A stretch of 64,000 bases of DNA from DYJB01 sp963777165. GTDB taxonomy: Bacteria; Chloroflexota; Anaerolineae; Anaerolineales; E44-bin32. The translations under genes were made by a program, and so were the position numbers. The number at the start of each line of letters is the position of its first letter. Within the stretch, counting starts at the first letter, position 1. The notes below the pieces were generated by a model. It saw only the letters and a program-made list of their open reading frames with translations. It searched no databases and was not told the origin of the DNA. This document shows, in pieces, positions 36,655-44,611 of this stretch. The stretch is from assembly GCA_963777165.1 (NCBI GenBank), contig CAVZPO010000023.1, positions 620,001-684,000 on the forward strand, read 5' to 3'.

Positions 36655-37478
36655 CCGGGCGGAGGGAAGAGGGCCGCGATCAGAGTCTCGGCGGAGGCCT
36701 GCGCCGGTCCAGCGTCGGCCCACAGCAGGAATTCCACGTTGCCCTTCGGACCAACCAGGGGCGACCGGATCAGGCCGCGCGGCTCCAGGCCGATCGGGCC
36801 GAGCGCTGCGACCACGTCCTCGAGGACGCGGCGATGGATGCCGGGGTCGCGGACCACTCCGCCGCGCCCGACGGCCTCGCGGCCGGCCTCGAATTGGGGC
36901 TTGACCAGCGCCACGATCCCGCCGCCGGGCTTGAGCCAGCGCACGGCGACCGGCAGCAGGAGCTTGAGGGAGATGAACGCGGCGTCCATCGTCACCCAGT
37001 CCACCGGCTCGGGCAGCGCCTCCAGGTAGCGTGCGTTCGTGGACTCCAGGACGACGACGCGGGGATCCTGTCGCAGGCTCCAGTGCAGGATGCCGTGCCC
37101 GACGTCGATGGCGAAGACGCGTGAGGCCCCGTGCTGAAGCAGACAGTCGGTGAACCCGCCCGTCGACGCCCCGACGTCGGCGCAGGTCCGGCCCTCCACC
37201 GACAGGCCGAAGGTTTCAAGGGCTGCCTCGAGCTTGTCGCCGCCGCGCGAGACGAAGCGCGGTCCGGGATCGACTACGATGACCGCCTGCCGATCGATTT
37301 CCCGCCCGGGTTTGAGCGCCACCTGCCCATCGACGCGCACTTCGCCTGCCATGATCAACCGCTGGGCGAGCGAGCGGCTTTCGGCAAGCCCGCGCTCCAC
37401 CATCAGCGCATCCAGCCTGGCCTTGCGCGCCGATGCGGGCTTCCGCCGTTCGGTCACGCGCGGCTCCCGCGCCGCCAC
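36651..37478 (-). CDS. tlyA: TlyA-family rRNA 2'-O-methyltransferase
   Basis: 275 aa. An S4 RNA-binding domain at the N-terminus (RLDALMVERGLAESRSLAQR, VRVDGQVALKPGREI) precedes an FtsJ-like methyltransferase: SRGGDKLEAALETF, CADVGASTGGFTDCLLQHGA (SAM), VTMDAAFISLKLLLPVAVRW and VKPQFEAGREAVGRGGVVRD. TlyA methylates cytidines of 16S/23S rRNA in mycobacteria. GTG start at 37478. Upstream there is a 310-base gap. Confidence 0.9.
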   Translation of the reverse strand: MAAREPRVTERRKPASARKARLDALMVERGLAESRSLAQRLIMAGEVRVDGQVALKPGREIDRQAVIVVDPGPRFVSRGGDKLEAALETFGLSVEGRTCADVGASTGGFTDCLLQHGASRVFAIDVGHGILHWSLRQDPRVVVLESTNARYLEALPEPVDWVTMDAAFISLKLLLPVAVRWLKPGGGIVALVKPQFEAGREAVGRGGVVRDPGIHRRVLEDVVAALGPIGLEPRGLIRSPLVGPKGNVEFLLWADAGPAQASAETLIAALFPPPG

Positions 37479-37792
37479 GGCTCAGTCCACATGCCCACAA
37501 CCAGAGCCGGGGTCACTTCTTCTCCCCGAACCGAGCGAAAGCGTCAGGGCCGTGGAGACCGGCGTGATAGCGACGGACGGGCTATCCAGTCCCTGGGGGA
37601 TAGTCCGTCTGCACTCGTGCACGAGGCACGCGAGGGCCAGCCGAAACACGGCCGGCACAGGCGTGCGGCAGCGGGCCACCAAGATCCCCATTCTTCGCCT
37701 CTCCAACTGCTGAGGATTATAGCCATGGCGCCGTACTACGCATCGTGCCGCGCTTGCTTGCCGCCCTCTGCCCTTCCTGCTATCATGGCCGC
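37479..37792. other. Divergent intergenic region between tlyA and ubiA
   Basis: Contains the ubiA promoter at its right end and a TATAAT on the minus strand at 37716-37721 that might serve tlyA, about 240 bases from its start. No small gene or stable terminator is apparent. Confidence 0.4.
37758..37786 (+). promoter_or_regulatory. Promoter of the ubiA-mvk-ipk operon; leaderless start likely
   Basis: TTGCCG (37758-37763), 17-base spacer, TATCAT (37781-37786). The ATG is at 37793, exactly where transcription should start, and there is no Shine-Dalgarno sequence between. Confidence 0.6.
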
Positions 37793-38665
37793 ATGCTCCT
37801 CGGCCTGCTGCGCTCGATGCGGCCCATGCAGTGGGCCAAGAACGTCTTCGTCTTTGCAGCGCTGGTGTTCGACCAGAAGCTGCTGGCGCCTGCGCCGTTC
37901 ATGCGCACGCTGGCCGGGTTCGGGCTTTTCTGCCTGGCCTCGAGCGTCGTCTACCTGGTCAATGATGTGGCCGACCGGGAAAGCGACCGACAGCATCCTA
38001 CAAAGCGCAACCGTGCCATCGCCGCCGGGGTCGTCCCGGCCCGCGTGGCCCTGGCAGTCGCAGCGGGGTTGGCGGCCCTAGCCCTCGTCGGCGGGTTCTC
38101 AATCGGAAGTGCCTTCGGCCTGATCCTCGTCGGCTTCCTGACGCTCAACCTGCTGTACTCGTTCTGGCTGAAGCACGTGCCGATCATCGACGTGTTCATC
38201 GTCGCCGCGGGCTTCGTCCTGCGCGTCGGCGCCGGCGTCTCGTTGATCGTGGTCACGCGTTTTTCGCCGTGGCTGTACGTGTGCACGACGCTGCTTGCCT
38301 TGTACATCGGGTTCGGCAAGCGTCGCGCCGAGATGGTCCTGGTCGCCGCGGCGTCAAAGGACACGCGCCGGGTGCTGGACGGGTACACGATCTCGTTCCT
38401 CGATCAGTTGATCGTGATCGTATCAGCCACCACCATCGTCGCCTACTCGCTCTACACTTTCTCGGCCGAGAACCTACCCAAGAATCACACCATGATGCTG
38501 ACGATCCCGTTTGTGATCTACGGCATCTTCCGCTACCTGTACCTGATCCACGTCGAGAACTCCGGCGGCGCGCCGGAGGAGCTCGTCCTCAAGGATCGTC
38601 CCCTGATGGCCACGCTGGTGTTGTGGGGGCTCGCCTCGGTCGCCGTCCTGTACCTGGGGCAATGA
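37793..38665 (+). CDS. UbiA-family prenyltransferase, decaprenyl-phosphate phosphoribosyltransferase-like
   Basis: 290 aa, nine hydrophobic segments. The N-terminus SMRPMQWAKNVFVFAALVFD and the first Asp-rich motif VNDVADRESDRQHPTKRNRA (NDxxDxxxD...HPxKR) match the DPPR-synthase branch (Rv3806c-like) rather than quinone or chlorophyll prenyltransferases. That enzyme transfers phosphoribose to polyprenyl phosphate, giving the precursor of a lipid-linked pentose. The second motif is less canonical (KDTRRVLDGYT). It overlaps mvk by four bases, tying it to isoprenoid supply. The pentose-phosphate assignment is by motif similarity only. Confidence 0.75.
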   Translation: MLLGLLRSMRPMQWAKNVFVFAALVFDQKLLAPAPFMRTLAGFGLFCLASSVVYLVNDVADRESDRQHPTKRNRAIAAGVVPARVALAVAAGLAALALVGGFSIGSAFGLILVGFLTLNLLYSFWLKHVPIIDVFIVAAGFVLRVGAGVSLIVVTRFSPWLYVCTTLLALYIGFGKRRAEMVLVAAASKDTRRVLDGYTISFLDQLIVIVSATTIVAYSLYTFSAENLPKNHTMMLTIPFVIYGIFRYLYLIHVENSGGAPEELVLKDRPLMATLVLWGLASVAVLYLGQ

Positions 38666-39600
38666 CTGTCGCCACCGCTCCCGGGAAAGCCATCCTGCTC
38701 GGGGAACATGCCGTCGTCTACGGCCGTCCGGCAATCGCCGTGCCGGTGAACGAGGTCTGCGCCCGCGCCGAGGTCAACCCCCTGCCGGGCGCCGCGGCGG
38801 GCACGATCGTCGTCGACGCCCCGGATGTTGGCCTGGCCGGTGAGCTGGCGGGGCTCGATCCCGCTCACCCGATCCCGAGGATCATCCTGGATACGCTCCA
38901 CGCCCTCGGCCCGGGTCTCGCCCCGGCCCTCACGCTTCGGGTCACCTCCAGCATCCCCATGGCCTCCGGCATGGGGTCCGGCGCCGCCGTTTCGGTTGCC
39001 ATTGCGCGCGCCCTCAGCCAGCACCTCGGGCTCCCGCTCGCGCCGGACCAGGTCTCCGCACTGGCCTTCGCCGTCGAGCGCATTCACCATGGGACACCTT
39101 CCGGCGTCGACAACACCGTCGTGACCTACGGGCTGCCAGTCTACTTCCGCCGCGGCGAACCCCCGGTCCCCTTCGAGATTGGCGGCCGGATGCATCTGCT
39201 GATCGGCGACACAGGCATCGCCTCCTCGACCGCCACAGCAGTGGGCATGGTGCGAGAGCGGTGGCGCCTCGATCCAGAAGCCTATGAACAGCACTTCGAC
39301 GCGCTGGGCGAACTCAGCGATCGCGCCCTCGGCCTGCTCGAAGCCGGGCACCTCGCCGATCTTGGCCCTCTCCTGGACGCAGCCCACGAAGTGCTGATGC
39401 AGATAGGCGTCTCGAGCCCGGCCCTCGATGTCCTCGTCACGGCCGCTCGCGCAGCGGGCGCTTGGGGAGCTAAGCTCTCCGGCGCCGGCCTCGGGGGCAC
39501 AATGCTGGCGCTGGCCGGGGAACCGGACGTCGACCGGGTGCGCCAGGCGCTCGTGACCGCCGGCGCCGTCCACACGATCCACACGCAGGTGGGCGTATGA
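38662..39600 (+). CDS. mvk: Mevalonate kinase
   Basis: GHMP kinase that makes 5-phosphomevalonate. 312 aa. N-terminus APGKAILLGEHAVVYGRPAI; ATP site SSIPMASGMGSGAAVSVAIA; HHGTPSGVDNTVVTYG with the catalytic Asp; C-terminal GAKLSGAGLGGTMLAL. The ATG overlaps the ubiA stop and its own stop overlaps ipk (ATGA both). Presence of a mevalonate-route gene is unusual for bacteria in general but known in Chloroflexota. Confidence 0.9.
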   Translation: MTVATAPGKAILLGEHAVVYGRPAIAVPVNEVCARAEVNPLPGAAAGTIVVDAPDVGLAGELAGLDPAHPIPRIILDTLHALGPGLAPALTLRVTSSIPMASGMGSGAAVSVAIARALSQHLGLPLAPDQVSALAFAVERIHHGTPSGVDNTVVTYGLPVYFRRGEPPVPFEIGGRMHLLIGDTGIASSTATAVGMVRERWRLDPEAYEQHFDALGELSDRALGLLEAGHLADLGPLLDAAHEVLMQIGVSSPALDVLVTAARAAGAWGAKLSGAGLGGTMLALAGEPDVDRVRQALVTAGAVHTIHTQVGV

Positions 39601-40382
39601 TCTTCCTCAAGCTCGGCGGTTCGCTGATCACCGACAAGAACCACCCCGAGACGGCGCGCCTTGATGTCCTGCACCGCGTGGCCCACGAGATCGCCTCCAC
39701 GCGCGCATCCCAGCCCGCCCTGCAGCTACTGGTGGGCCACGGCTCGGGGTCCTACGGCCATCAGGCGGCTTCGCGTTACCGGACTCACCTGGGCGCCGCA
39801 TCGCAGGCGGAGTGGCTCGGGTTTGCCGAGGTGTGGCGCGTCGCCAATCTCCTCAATCGCCTGGTGGTCGACGCCATGCTCGAAGCGGGCATGCCCGCTA
39901 TTTCGTTCCCCCCGTCGGCGTCGGCTGTGACCCAGTCAGGAGAGATCGTCGAGCTGGCGGCCGAGCCGATCGCTCGAGCCCTCTCCACCGGCCTGCTGCC
40001 AGTCGTCGCCGGCGACGTCGCCTTCGACCGACAGCGGGGCTCGACGATCGTTTCGACCGAGCGCGTGTTCGCCCGTCTGGCGCAGAGCCTCCGGCCGACA
40101 CACCTGCTCCTGGCCGGAGTCGACCGCGGCGTCTTCGCCGACTTTCCAGGGAATACACGCATCTACGATCAGCTGCGCGAATCCGATCTCCGCCCTTTGA
40201 CGATCACCGGCTCGGCTGCGACGGATGTCACCGGCGGGATGGCCGACAAGGTCCGCCATGCGCTGGCGATGGCACGCGAAGTCCCCGGGCTCCAGGTGCG
40301 CATCTTCTCGGGTGCCGAACCCGGGGCGATCCAGGCCGCGCTCTCGGGCGAACCGATCGGGACGCTCATCCTGCCGGACTAA
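39597..40382 (+). CDS. ipk: Isopentenyl phosphate kinase
   Basis: Phosphorylates isopentenyl phosphate to IPP, the last step of the archaeal-type mevalonate pathway. 261 aa amino-acid-kinase fold: FLKLGGSLITDKNHP, LLVGHGSGSYGHQAA (with the substrate His in SYGH), GLLPVVAGDVAFDRQRG, THLLLAGVDRGVFAD and GMADKVRHALAMA. The His in GSYGH distinguishes IPK from fosfomycin and other kinases. It directly follows mvk. The decarboxylase that would connect the two is not in this window. Confidence 0.9.
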   Translation: MIFLKLGGSLITDKNHPETARLDVLHRVAHEIASTRASQPALQLLVGHGSGSYGHQAASRYRTHLGAASQAEWLGFAEVWRVANLLNRLVVDAMLEAGMPAISFPPSASAVTQSGEIVELAAEPIARALSTGLLPVVAGDVAFDRQRGSTIVSTERVFARLAQSLRPTHLLLAGVDRGVFADFPGNTRIYDQLRESDLRPLTITGSAATDVTGGMADKVRHALAMAREVPGLQVRIFSGAEPGAIQAALSGEPIGTLILPD

Positions 40383-40441
40383 CACCGAGTGGACAGCCAA
40401 AGTCCAGGCGACTTCGGGAGTCTGGTGATCGTGCCCGCCTC

Positions 40442-40470
40442 TTGCCCGCTCCTGACGACGGGCCTAAACT
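40442..40470 (+). promoter_or_regulatory. panB: Probable panB promoter
   Basis: TTGCCC (40442-40447) and TAAACT (40465-40470), 17-base spacer, about 50 bases before the panB ATG; the gap holds CAGGAGG as ribosome-binding site. Confidence 0.4.
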
Positions 40471-40521
40471 CGGGCGACTCCAGAGCCCCTAACGGGCCCC
40501 GCGAGCTCCAGGAGGGATCGC

Positions 40522-41376
40522 ATGTCGGAACGCAAGAAGGTCACACTCCCCGCCCTGTTCGAAAAGGTCGCCAAGGGACTTCCCATCACCATGTTGACCT
40601 GCTACGACTACCCCACCGGGTATCTGCAGGAGCAGGCAGGGATCGACATGATCCTGGTCGGCGACAGCCTGGGGATGACGATGCTCGGCTATGAGAGCAC
40701 GCTGCCGGTCACCATGGACGACATGATCCGTCACTCCCAGGCGGTCCGCCGCGGCTCTTCCAACGCCTGGCTGATCGGGGACATGCCCTACATGTCCTAT
40801 CAGCCCTCGGTCGAGACGGCCATTCGCAGCGCAGGTCGGTTCATGGCCGAGGCCGGGTGCGACGCGATCAAGCTCGAGGGCGGCGTCGAGATGGCCGACC
40901 GGATGGCCGGCATCGTTCGCGCCGGCATCCCGGCGATGGGGCATCTCGGGCTGACGCCGCAAAGCGCAAGCGCGTTGGGCGGGTTCCGGGTGCAGGGGAA
41001 AGGTGCACAGCAGGCCAAGCGCATCGTCGAAAGCGCCAAAGCCCTGGAAGACGCCGGCGCCTATGCCATTCTGCTCGAAATGGTCCCCGACCGGCTGTGC
41101 CAGCTCATCACCGAGCGGGCAGAGAAGTGCTTCATCATCAGCCTCGGCTCGGGTCCACACGCGCACGGGCAGCTCTTGATCTACCACGATATGTTCGGCC
41201 TGTACCCGCGCTTCAAGCCTAAGATGGCCAAGGTCTTCGGCGAGGCTGGCAAGGTCATCCTTGAGGGCCTGCAGCGCTATGTCACGGAAGTCGGCGGCCG
41301 CACGTTCCCGCAGCCGGAGAACTGGTTCGGCATGCTGGATGAAGAGTACGACGAGCTGCTGCGTCTGCTCCGCTGA
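40522..41376 (+). CDS. panB: 3-methyl-2-oxobutanoate hydroxymethyltransferase
   Basis: First committed step of pantothenate/CoA synthesis. 284 aa TIM-barrel enzyme: PITMLTCYDYPTGYLQEQAG, MILVGDSLGMTMLGYESTLP (metal Asp), IRSAGRFMAEAGCDAIKLEG, IPAMGHLGLTPQSASALGGF and ILLEMVPDRL. Ends near IISLGSGPHAHGQLLIYHDM, close to the usual GIGAGxxxDGQVLVxHD pattern but with differences (SLGSGPHAHGQ), so the active-site end is slightly atypical. GGAGG is 7 bases upstream of ATG. 33 bases separate it from the unknown gene that follows. Confidence 0.92.
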   Translation: MSERKKVTLPALFEKVAKGLPITMLTCYDYPTGYLQEQAGIDMILVGDSLGMTMLGYESTLPVTMDDMIRHSQAVRRGSSNAWLIGDMPYMSYQPSVETAIRSAGRFMAEAGCDAIKLEGGVEMADRMAGIVRAGIPAMGHLGLTPQSASALGGFRVQGKGAQQAKRIVESAKALEDAGAYAILLEMVPDRLCQLITERAEKCFIISLGSGPHAHGQLLIYHDMFGLYPRFKPKMAKVFGEAGKVILEGLQRYVTEVGGRTFPQPENWFGMLDEEYDELLRLLR

Positions 41377-41409
41377 GCCCGGCGACGAAACAGCACGAAG
41401 GGAGATCCC

Positions 41410-42676
41410 ATGGACCACGGCTTGCAGGCGCGATTGAAGATCCCTGCCCCGCGCCTCGAGGCAATCAACGCCGTCCTCCTCGACCCGGGAATGACGGTCA
41501 TGAAGGAGTTCCTGGAAATCGTGGCGCGCTTCGGCACGCCCGAAGAGATCAATCGCAAGGCCGCTGCTGCGGGCAGCCTGGCGTCCCTCCTGGGGCGCGT
41601 GCGCGCCACTCGGCCGGAGAACCTGAAGGACCTGCTGTGGCTGATCGAGCAGCGAGACCGCGGGGCGTTCATCCGCATTGCCGACTACCGTCGTAAAGTA
41701 CTCGGCGAGCAGGCGGCGGCGATGTCCTTCAAGGAAGATGTCGCCGTCACGCTGGAGGTCAGCGCCGCAAACTACTTCTCGTGGATCATCGACGCCGCAC
41801 GAGCGGGCGATCGAGCAAGGGTCGCTCATGCCCGGCCGCTACATCCAGGTGCGCAAGATGAAGGAGCAGGAGGCCGATGGTGACCTGCCGGCCTTCGCCG
41901 CGGCGATGCAGATCCTCGGCGCCAGCTACGTGTGCACGCTGGATACCAAGGGTACCGACGGTTCGAACGTCCACCTCGGTGGGCCGGAGACGATCACCGG
42001 TTACTTCGGCGGGATCGGCCAGCCGAACGCACACGCGCTTGAGTGGCTGGAGGAGTTCCTGTACTACTACACCAATTACGGCGTCCGCGAAGTCCTCAAC
42101 ATCAACCCCGGCACAGTGCTGCTGGGGTATTTGCTCCACCGGCTGGGCGTCGACCTGCGGTTCAAGATCTCGGTCTTCATGGGGAACGACAACCCGTATG
42201 CCGCGTTGTGGACGCTGATCGGCGCCAAGTTATTCTCGCGCGACGACGGTTCATCGCCGTTGATCGGCTTCAACTGGAGCAACTCGATCGACAACCGGAC
42301 GATGGAGATCACCGCCGAGTTCCGGCGCGACCTTGGGTTCGAGGATGTCGTGCGCTACGAGCACCACATCACCGAAGCCTACAAGAGCATCGTGCGGCAG
42401 CCTTATTTGCGCCGCGCAGAGCTGGTCGAGATCGCCGGCCACGTGGCCAACATCTCGGCCAAGCACGAAGGTGGCGATCCCGAGATCGATCAAACCCGGC
42501 CGCACCCATCGGACATCCTGGATTACTTCCGAGATCGCAAGGAGATCGTTGACTCGGGGGATTGGGAGAACCTGACGCTCAATTTCCTGGACAAGTACGA
42601 GGCGGCCAATCGGACGGCATGGGCACTGACCGAGGCGGGGCTGTCCTTCGTCGCCGCCAAACACATGCATCTGTAG
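41410..42676 (+). CDS. Unrecognised conserved-looking 421-aa protein, frameshifted
   Basis: ATG at 41410 with AAGGGAG upstream. The frame breaks near 41797: AANYFSWIIDAA is followed, after removal of one base, by HERAIEQGSLMPGRYIQVRK. The joined protein is about 421 aa, without signal or membrane helix. Striking motifs: GASYVCTLDTKGTDGSNVHL, GGPETITGYFGGIGQPNAHA, FLYYYTNYGVREVLNINPGT, FMGNDNPYAALWTLIGAKLF, IGFNWSNSIDNRTMEI and YEHHITEAYKSIVRQPY. Many conserved-type His, Asp and Asn suggest a barrel enzyme, but I cannot name a family. It is tightly behind panB and precedes a strong terminator, so it may belong with CoA or related one-carbon metabolism. Confidence 0.7.
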
Positions 42677-42702
42677 ACGCGTTCGGACCCCCGTTCGGAA
42701 TC

Positions 42703-42731
42703 AACAGCCTCGCTCATGGAGCGAGGCTGTT
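42703..42731 (+). terminator. Strong terminator after the panB operon
   Basis: AACAGCCTCGCT with AGCGAGGCTGTT (12 bp) around a CATGG loop, followed by TATCTGTCTT. The A/T-ended arms allow it to work in both directions, so it may also end the lipoprotein transcript. Confidence 0.75.
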
Positions 42732-42806
42732 ATCTGTCTTGGTTAGCGCTGCTACGGTGGCTATGCGCATAGTGGAGATCTGACCCGGGCTCCGAGCCGA
42801 ACCCTG

Positions 42807-43292
42807 TCAGGATGTTGGCGTGACCACCGGGATCAGCGCCGGATCACCCACCAGCGTCACCGCCCCGGACCACACCCAGCCGTCTTTCCCCACATCGATC
42901 CGCTGCAACAAGTACCAAGTGCCAATCGGCGTGTCATCGAACCGGCCGACCACGCGCGCCATTTGGCCGGTCAACAAGAGATCCACCTGGGCGTAGCCTT
43001 CGCCCGGTCCCACCCGGACGCTCACCGGATAGACGGCGGTCACCACCGGTCCTGAGACCGCTGGTGTGGCTGTCAGGACGACGGTCGGGGTCACAGGCAT
43101 GAACGTGGCCGTGGGCGTGACAGGCGTCGGGCTGGAAGTCGGCGTGGCCGCCTGACGAGTTTGCTCGGCCATCGCTTCGGCCGTCCGGATCACATCCTCG
43201 GCCGAGGGTGTCGGGGTGCCGCGCCCGGCCCCCCCGCAAGCGGCCAGGACCGCCGCCAGAACCATGATGCTGCACCTCAGCCCTCTCCTCAC
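42807..43292 (-). CDS. Lipoprotein with bacterial SH3-like domain
   Basis: 161 aa. Signal peptide with lipobox LAAC (MVLAAVLAACGGAG), then a Thr/Pro linker (TSSPTPVTPTATF) and one SH3b-type domain: VSVRVGPGEGYAQVDLLLTG, with GRFDDTPIGTWYLLQ and GWVWSGAVTLVG. It should be anchored to the outer leaflet, exposed outside. GTG at 43292 is chosen because GGGAGG is 6 bases upstream and it supplies a positively charged n-region; ATG at 43265 is an alternative. Confidence 0.75.
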   Translation of the reverse strand: MRRGLRCSIMVLAAVLAACGGAGRGTPTPSAEDVIRTAEAMAEQTRQAATPTSSPTPVTPTATFMPVTPTVVLTATPAVSGPVVTAVYPVSVRVGPGEGYAQVDLLLTGQMARVVGRFDDTPIGTWYLLQRIDVGKDGWVWSGAVTLVGDPALIPVVTPTS

Positions 43293-43421
43293 CCCGTGCC
43301 TCCCTCGCCCAATTCACCCCGCTGGGCGAGCAGCAGTATACCCCAGCCCCGCCGGCACCCCCCGGCATGAATCCTGCTCAGTTGGTACCACAGTCCTCTG
43401 AACCGGGTGACGAGCGCCATG

Positions 43422-43427
43422 TATGAT
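43422..43427 (+). promoter_or_regulatory. -10 box abutting the start of the coiled-coil gene
   Basis: TATGAT ends 6 bases before the ATG at 43434; a leaderless transcript is likely. -35 candidate TGAACC (43399-43404) has 17-base spacing. Confidence 0.45.
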
Positions 43428-43433
43428 GATGCC

Positions 43434-44420
43434 ATGCCCAGCCAGTCTGCAGGGACCGAGGCGCGCACTCAGCGCGCGGAGGCCCCGTCCTCCAAGAAGG
43501 CCCCCTCCCCGGCTCCCGAGAAGAGGTCGGAGCTTGAGCTGGCGCGCGAGCAGATGGAGTCTGCCCGGCGCCGGATGCTTCAGGCTGGAATCGCGTTCTG
43601 CGACGGCTCGATCAGCGTCGGTCAGCTGCGCGCCGTTCGGGAGCTGCTTCGCGAACAGGAGCTCCGCGTCGTCCAACTGGAGGGCGCCGGCCAGAACCAG
43701 AGGCCGTTCGTGGAGAATCCCCGCGCCAGGCCCGTCGTCAAAGCGGCCGCCGCGCCGGCGCTGACGACCGAGGCGGATGATCCGGACGAGGAATTCGAGG
43801 ATCACGGCACGCCCGGCACCGGCGATATCGCCGATGACCTGAAGCGAATGCTCACCGGGCTCGAGCGCAAGATCGACCGGCTCGAGACCGACTTCCAGCA
43901 GGGACGCGTGAACGCCGCGCAGTACCGCGCCATCCGACGCCACTACCTGGAACAACGCGACGTCGCCACACGCCTGCGCCAGGCGCACCCCGAGAGCGAC
44001 CGCTGGAAGGTCGTGCTGGAAGAAGGCAAGACGTCCTTCCTCATGCAGCTCAACGAGGCCGTGTGCCACACGCTGGCGCTGTACGACATCGCCAAGCGCG
44101 AACGTTTCTTCGTCCAGGGGACGATGCCCCCCTCAACCGAAGAAGCACTGGCCCTGCTGCGGACCTTCGGCCCCACAGGGCCTGACCCGAACGCCGGCCG
44201 CATTCTGGCGACCCAGGCCGAGGACGGCTCGGCGCTGCTCCTGATCCCGGGCGAGTTCACCGCCGCGCTGGTCGCTTTCTCCCAGCAGCCACCGGGCTGG
44301 CAGGTGCGGGCGCTGCGCGAGGTGCATCGCAATTTCGAAGCCGCCAACAAGGTTCCCCTGACCCGCGGTGACCGTCGTTCGCTGATCTTCCCCGATCTCA
44401 GCCGGTTCATTCGGCCGTAG
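43434..44420 (+). CDS. Unrecognised coiled-coil protein
   Basis: About 328 aa from ATG 43434. No signal peptide or membrane segment. The N-terminal half is basic then charged and helical (SELELAREQMESARRRMLQA; IADDLKRMLTGLERKIDRLE with repeated leucines), including an acidic linker (TTEADDPDEEFEDHG). The C-terminal third has LMQLNEAVCHTLALYDIAKR and PPGWQVRALREVHRNFEA. I do not recognise a domain. Ends at a strong terminator. It may be a Chloroflexi-specific structural or regulatory protein. Confidence 0.65.
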   Translation: MPSQSAGTEARTQRAEAPSSKKAPSPAPEKRSELELAREQMESARRRMLQAGIAFCDGSISVGQLRAVRELLREQELRVVQLEGAGQNQRPFVENPRARPVVKAAAAPALTTEADDPDEEFEDHGTPGTGDIADDLKRMLTGLERKIDRLETDFQQGRVNAAQYRAIRRHYLEQRDVATRLRQAHPESDRWKVVLEEGKTSFLMQLNEAVCHTLALYDIAKRERFFVQGTMPPSTEEALALLRTFGPTGPDPNAGRILATQAEDGSALLLIPGEFTAALVAFSQQPPGWQVRALREVHRNFEAANKVPLTRGDRRSLIFPDLSRFIRP

Positions 44421-44450
44421 GGCCGGGTCGTCCTCAACCGCTTAGCCCTT

Positions 44451-44480
44451 CGCCAGGGCGCCCAACAGGGCGCCCTGGCG
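44451..44480 (+). terminator. Terminator after the coiled-coil gene
   Basis: A 13-bp perfect stem (CGCCAGGGCGCCC with GGGCGCCCTGGCG) with AACA loop and following TTTCC, 31 bases after the stop. Confidence 0.8.
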
Positions 44481-44526
44481 TTTCCAGCGGGAATCGCGCC
44501 GCCTGCCCCTCCTGCACTAACGCGCG

Positions 44527-44550
44527 GGCGCACCCCCGAGAGGGTGCGCC
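44527..44550 (-). terminator. Terminator after ppdK
   Basis: GGCGCACCC with GGGTGCGCC, 6-base loop, about 60 bases beyond the ppdK stop on the minus strand. T-poor tail. Confidence 0.6.
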
Positions 44551-44611
44551 TTGAATATCGCGTAACCGTGTTCCGAAGTCCTAGGGACTCCGGAAGTCAA
44601 CTCGAGAAGGC

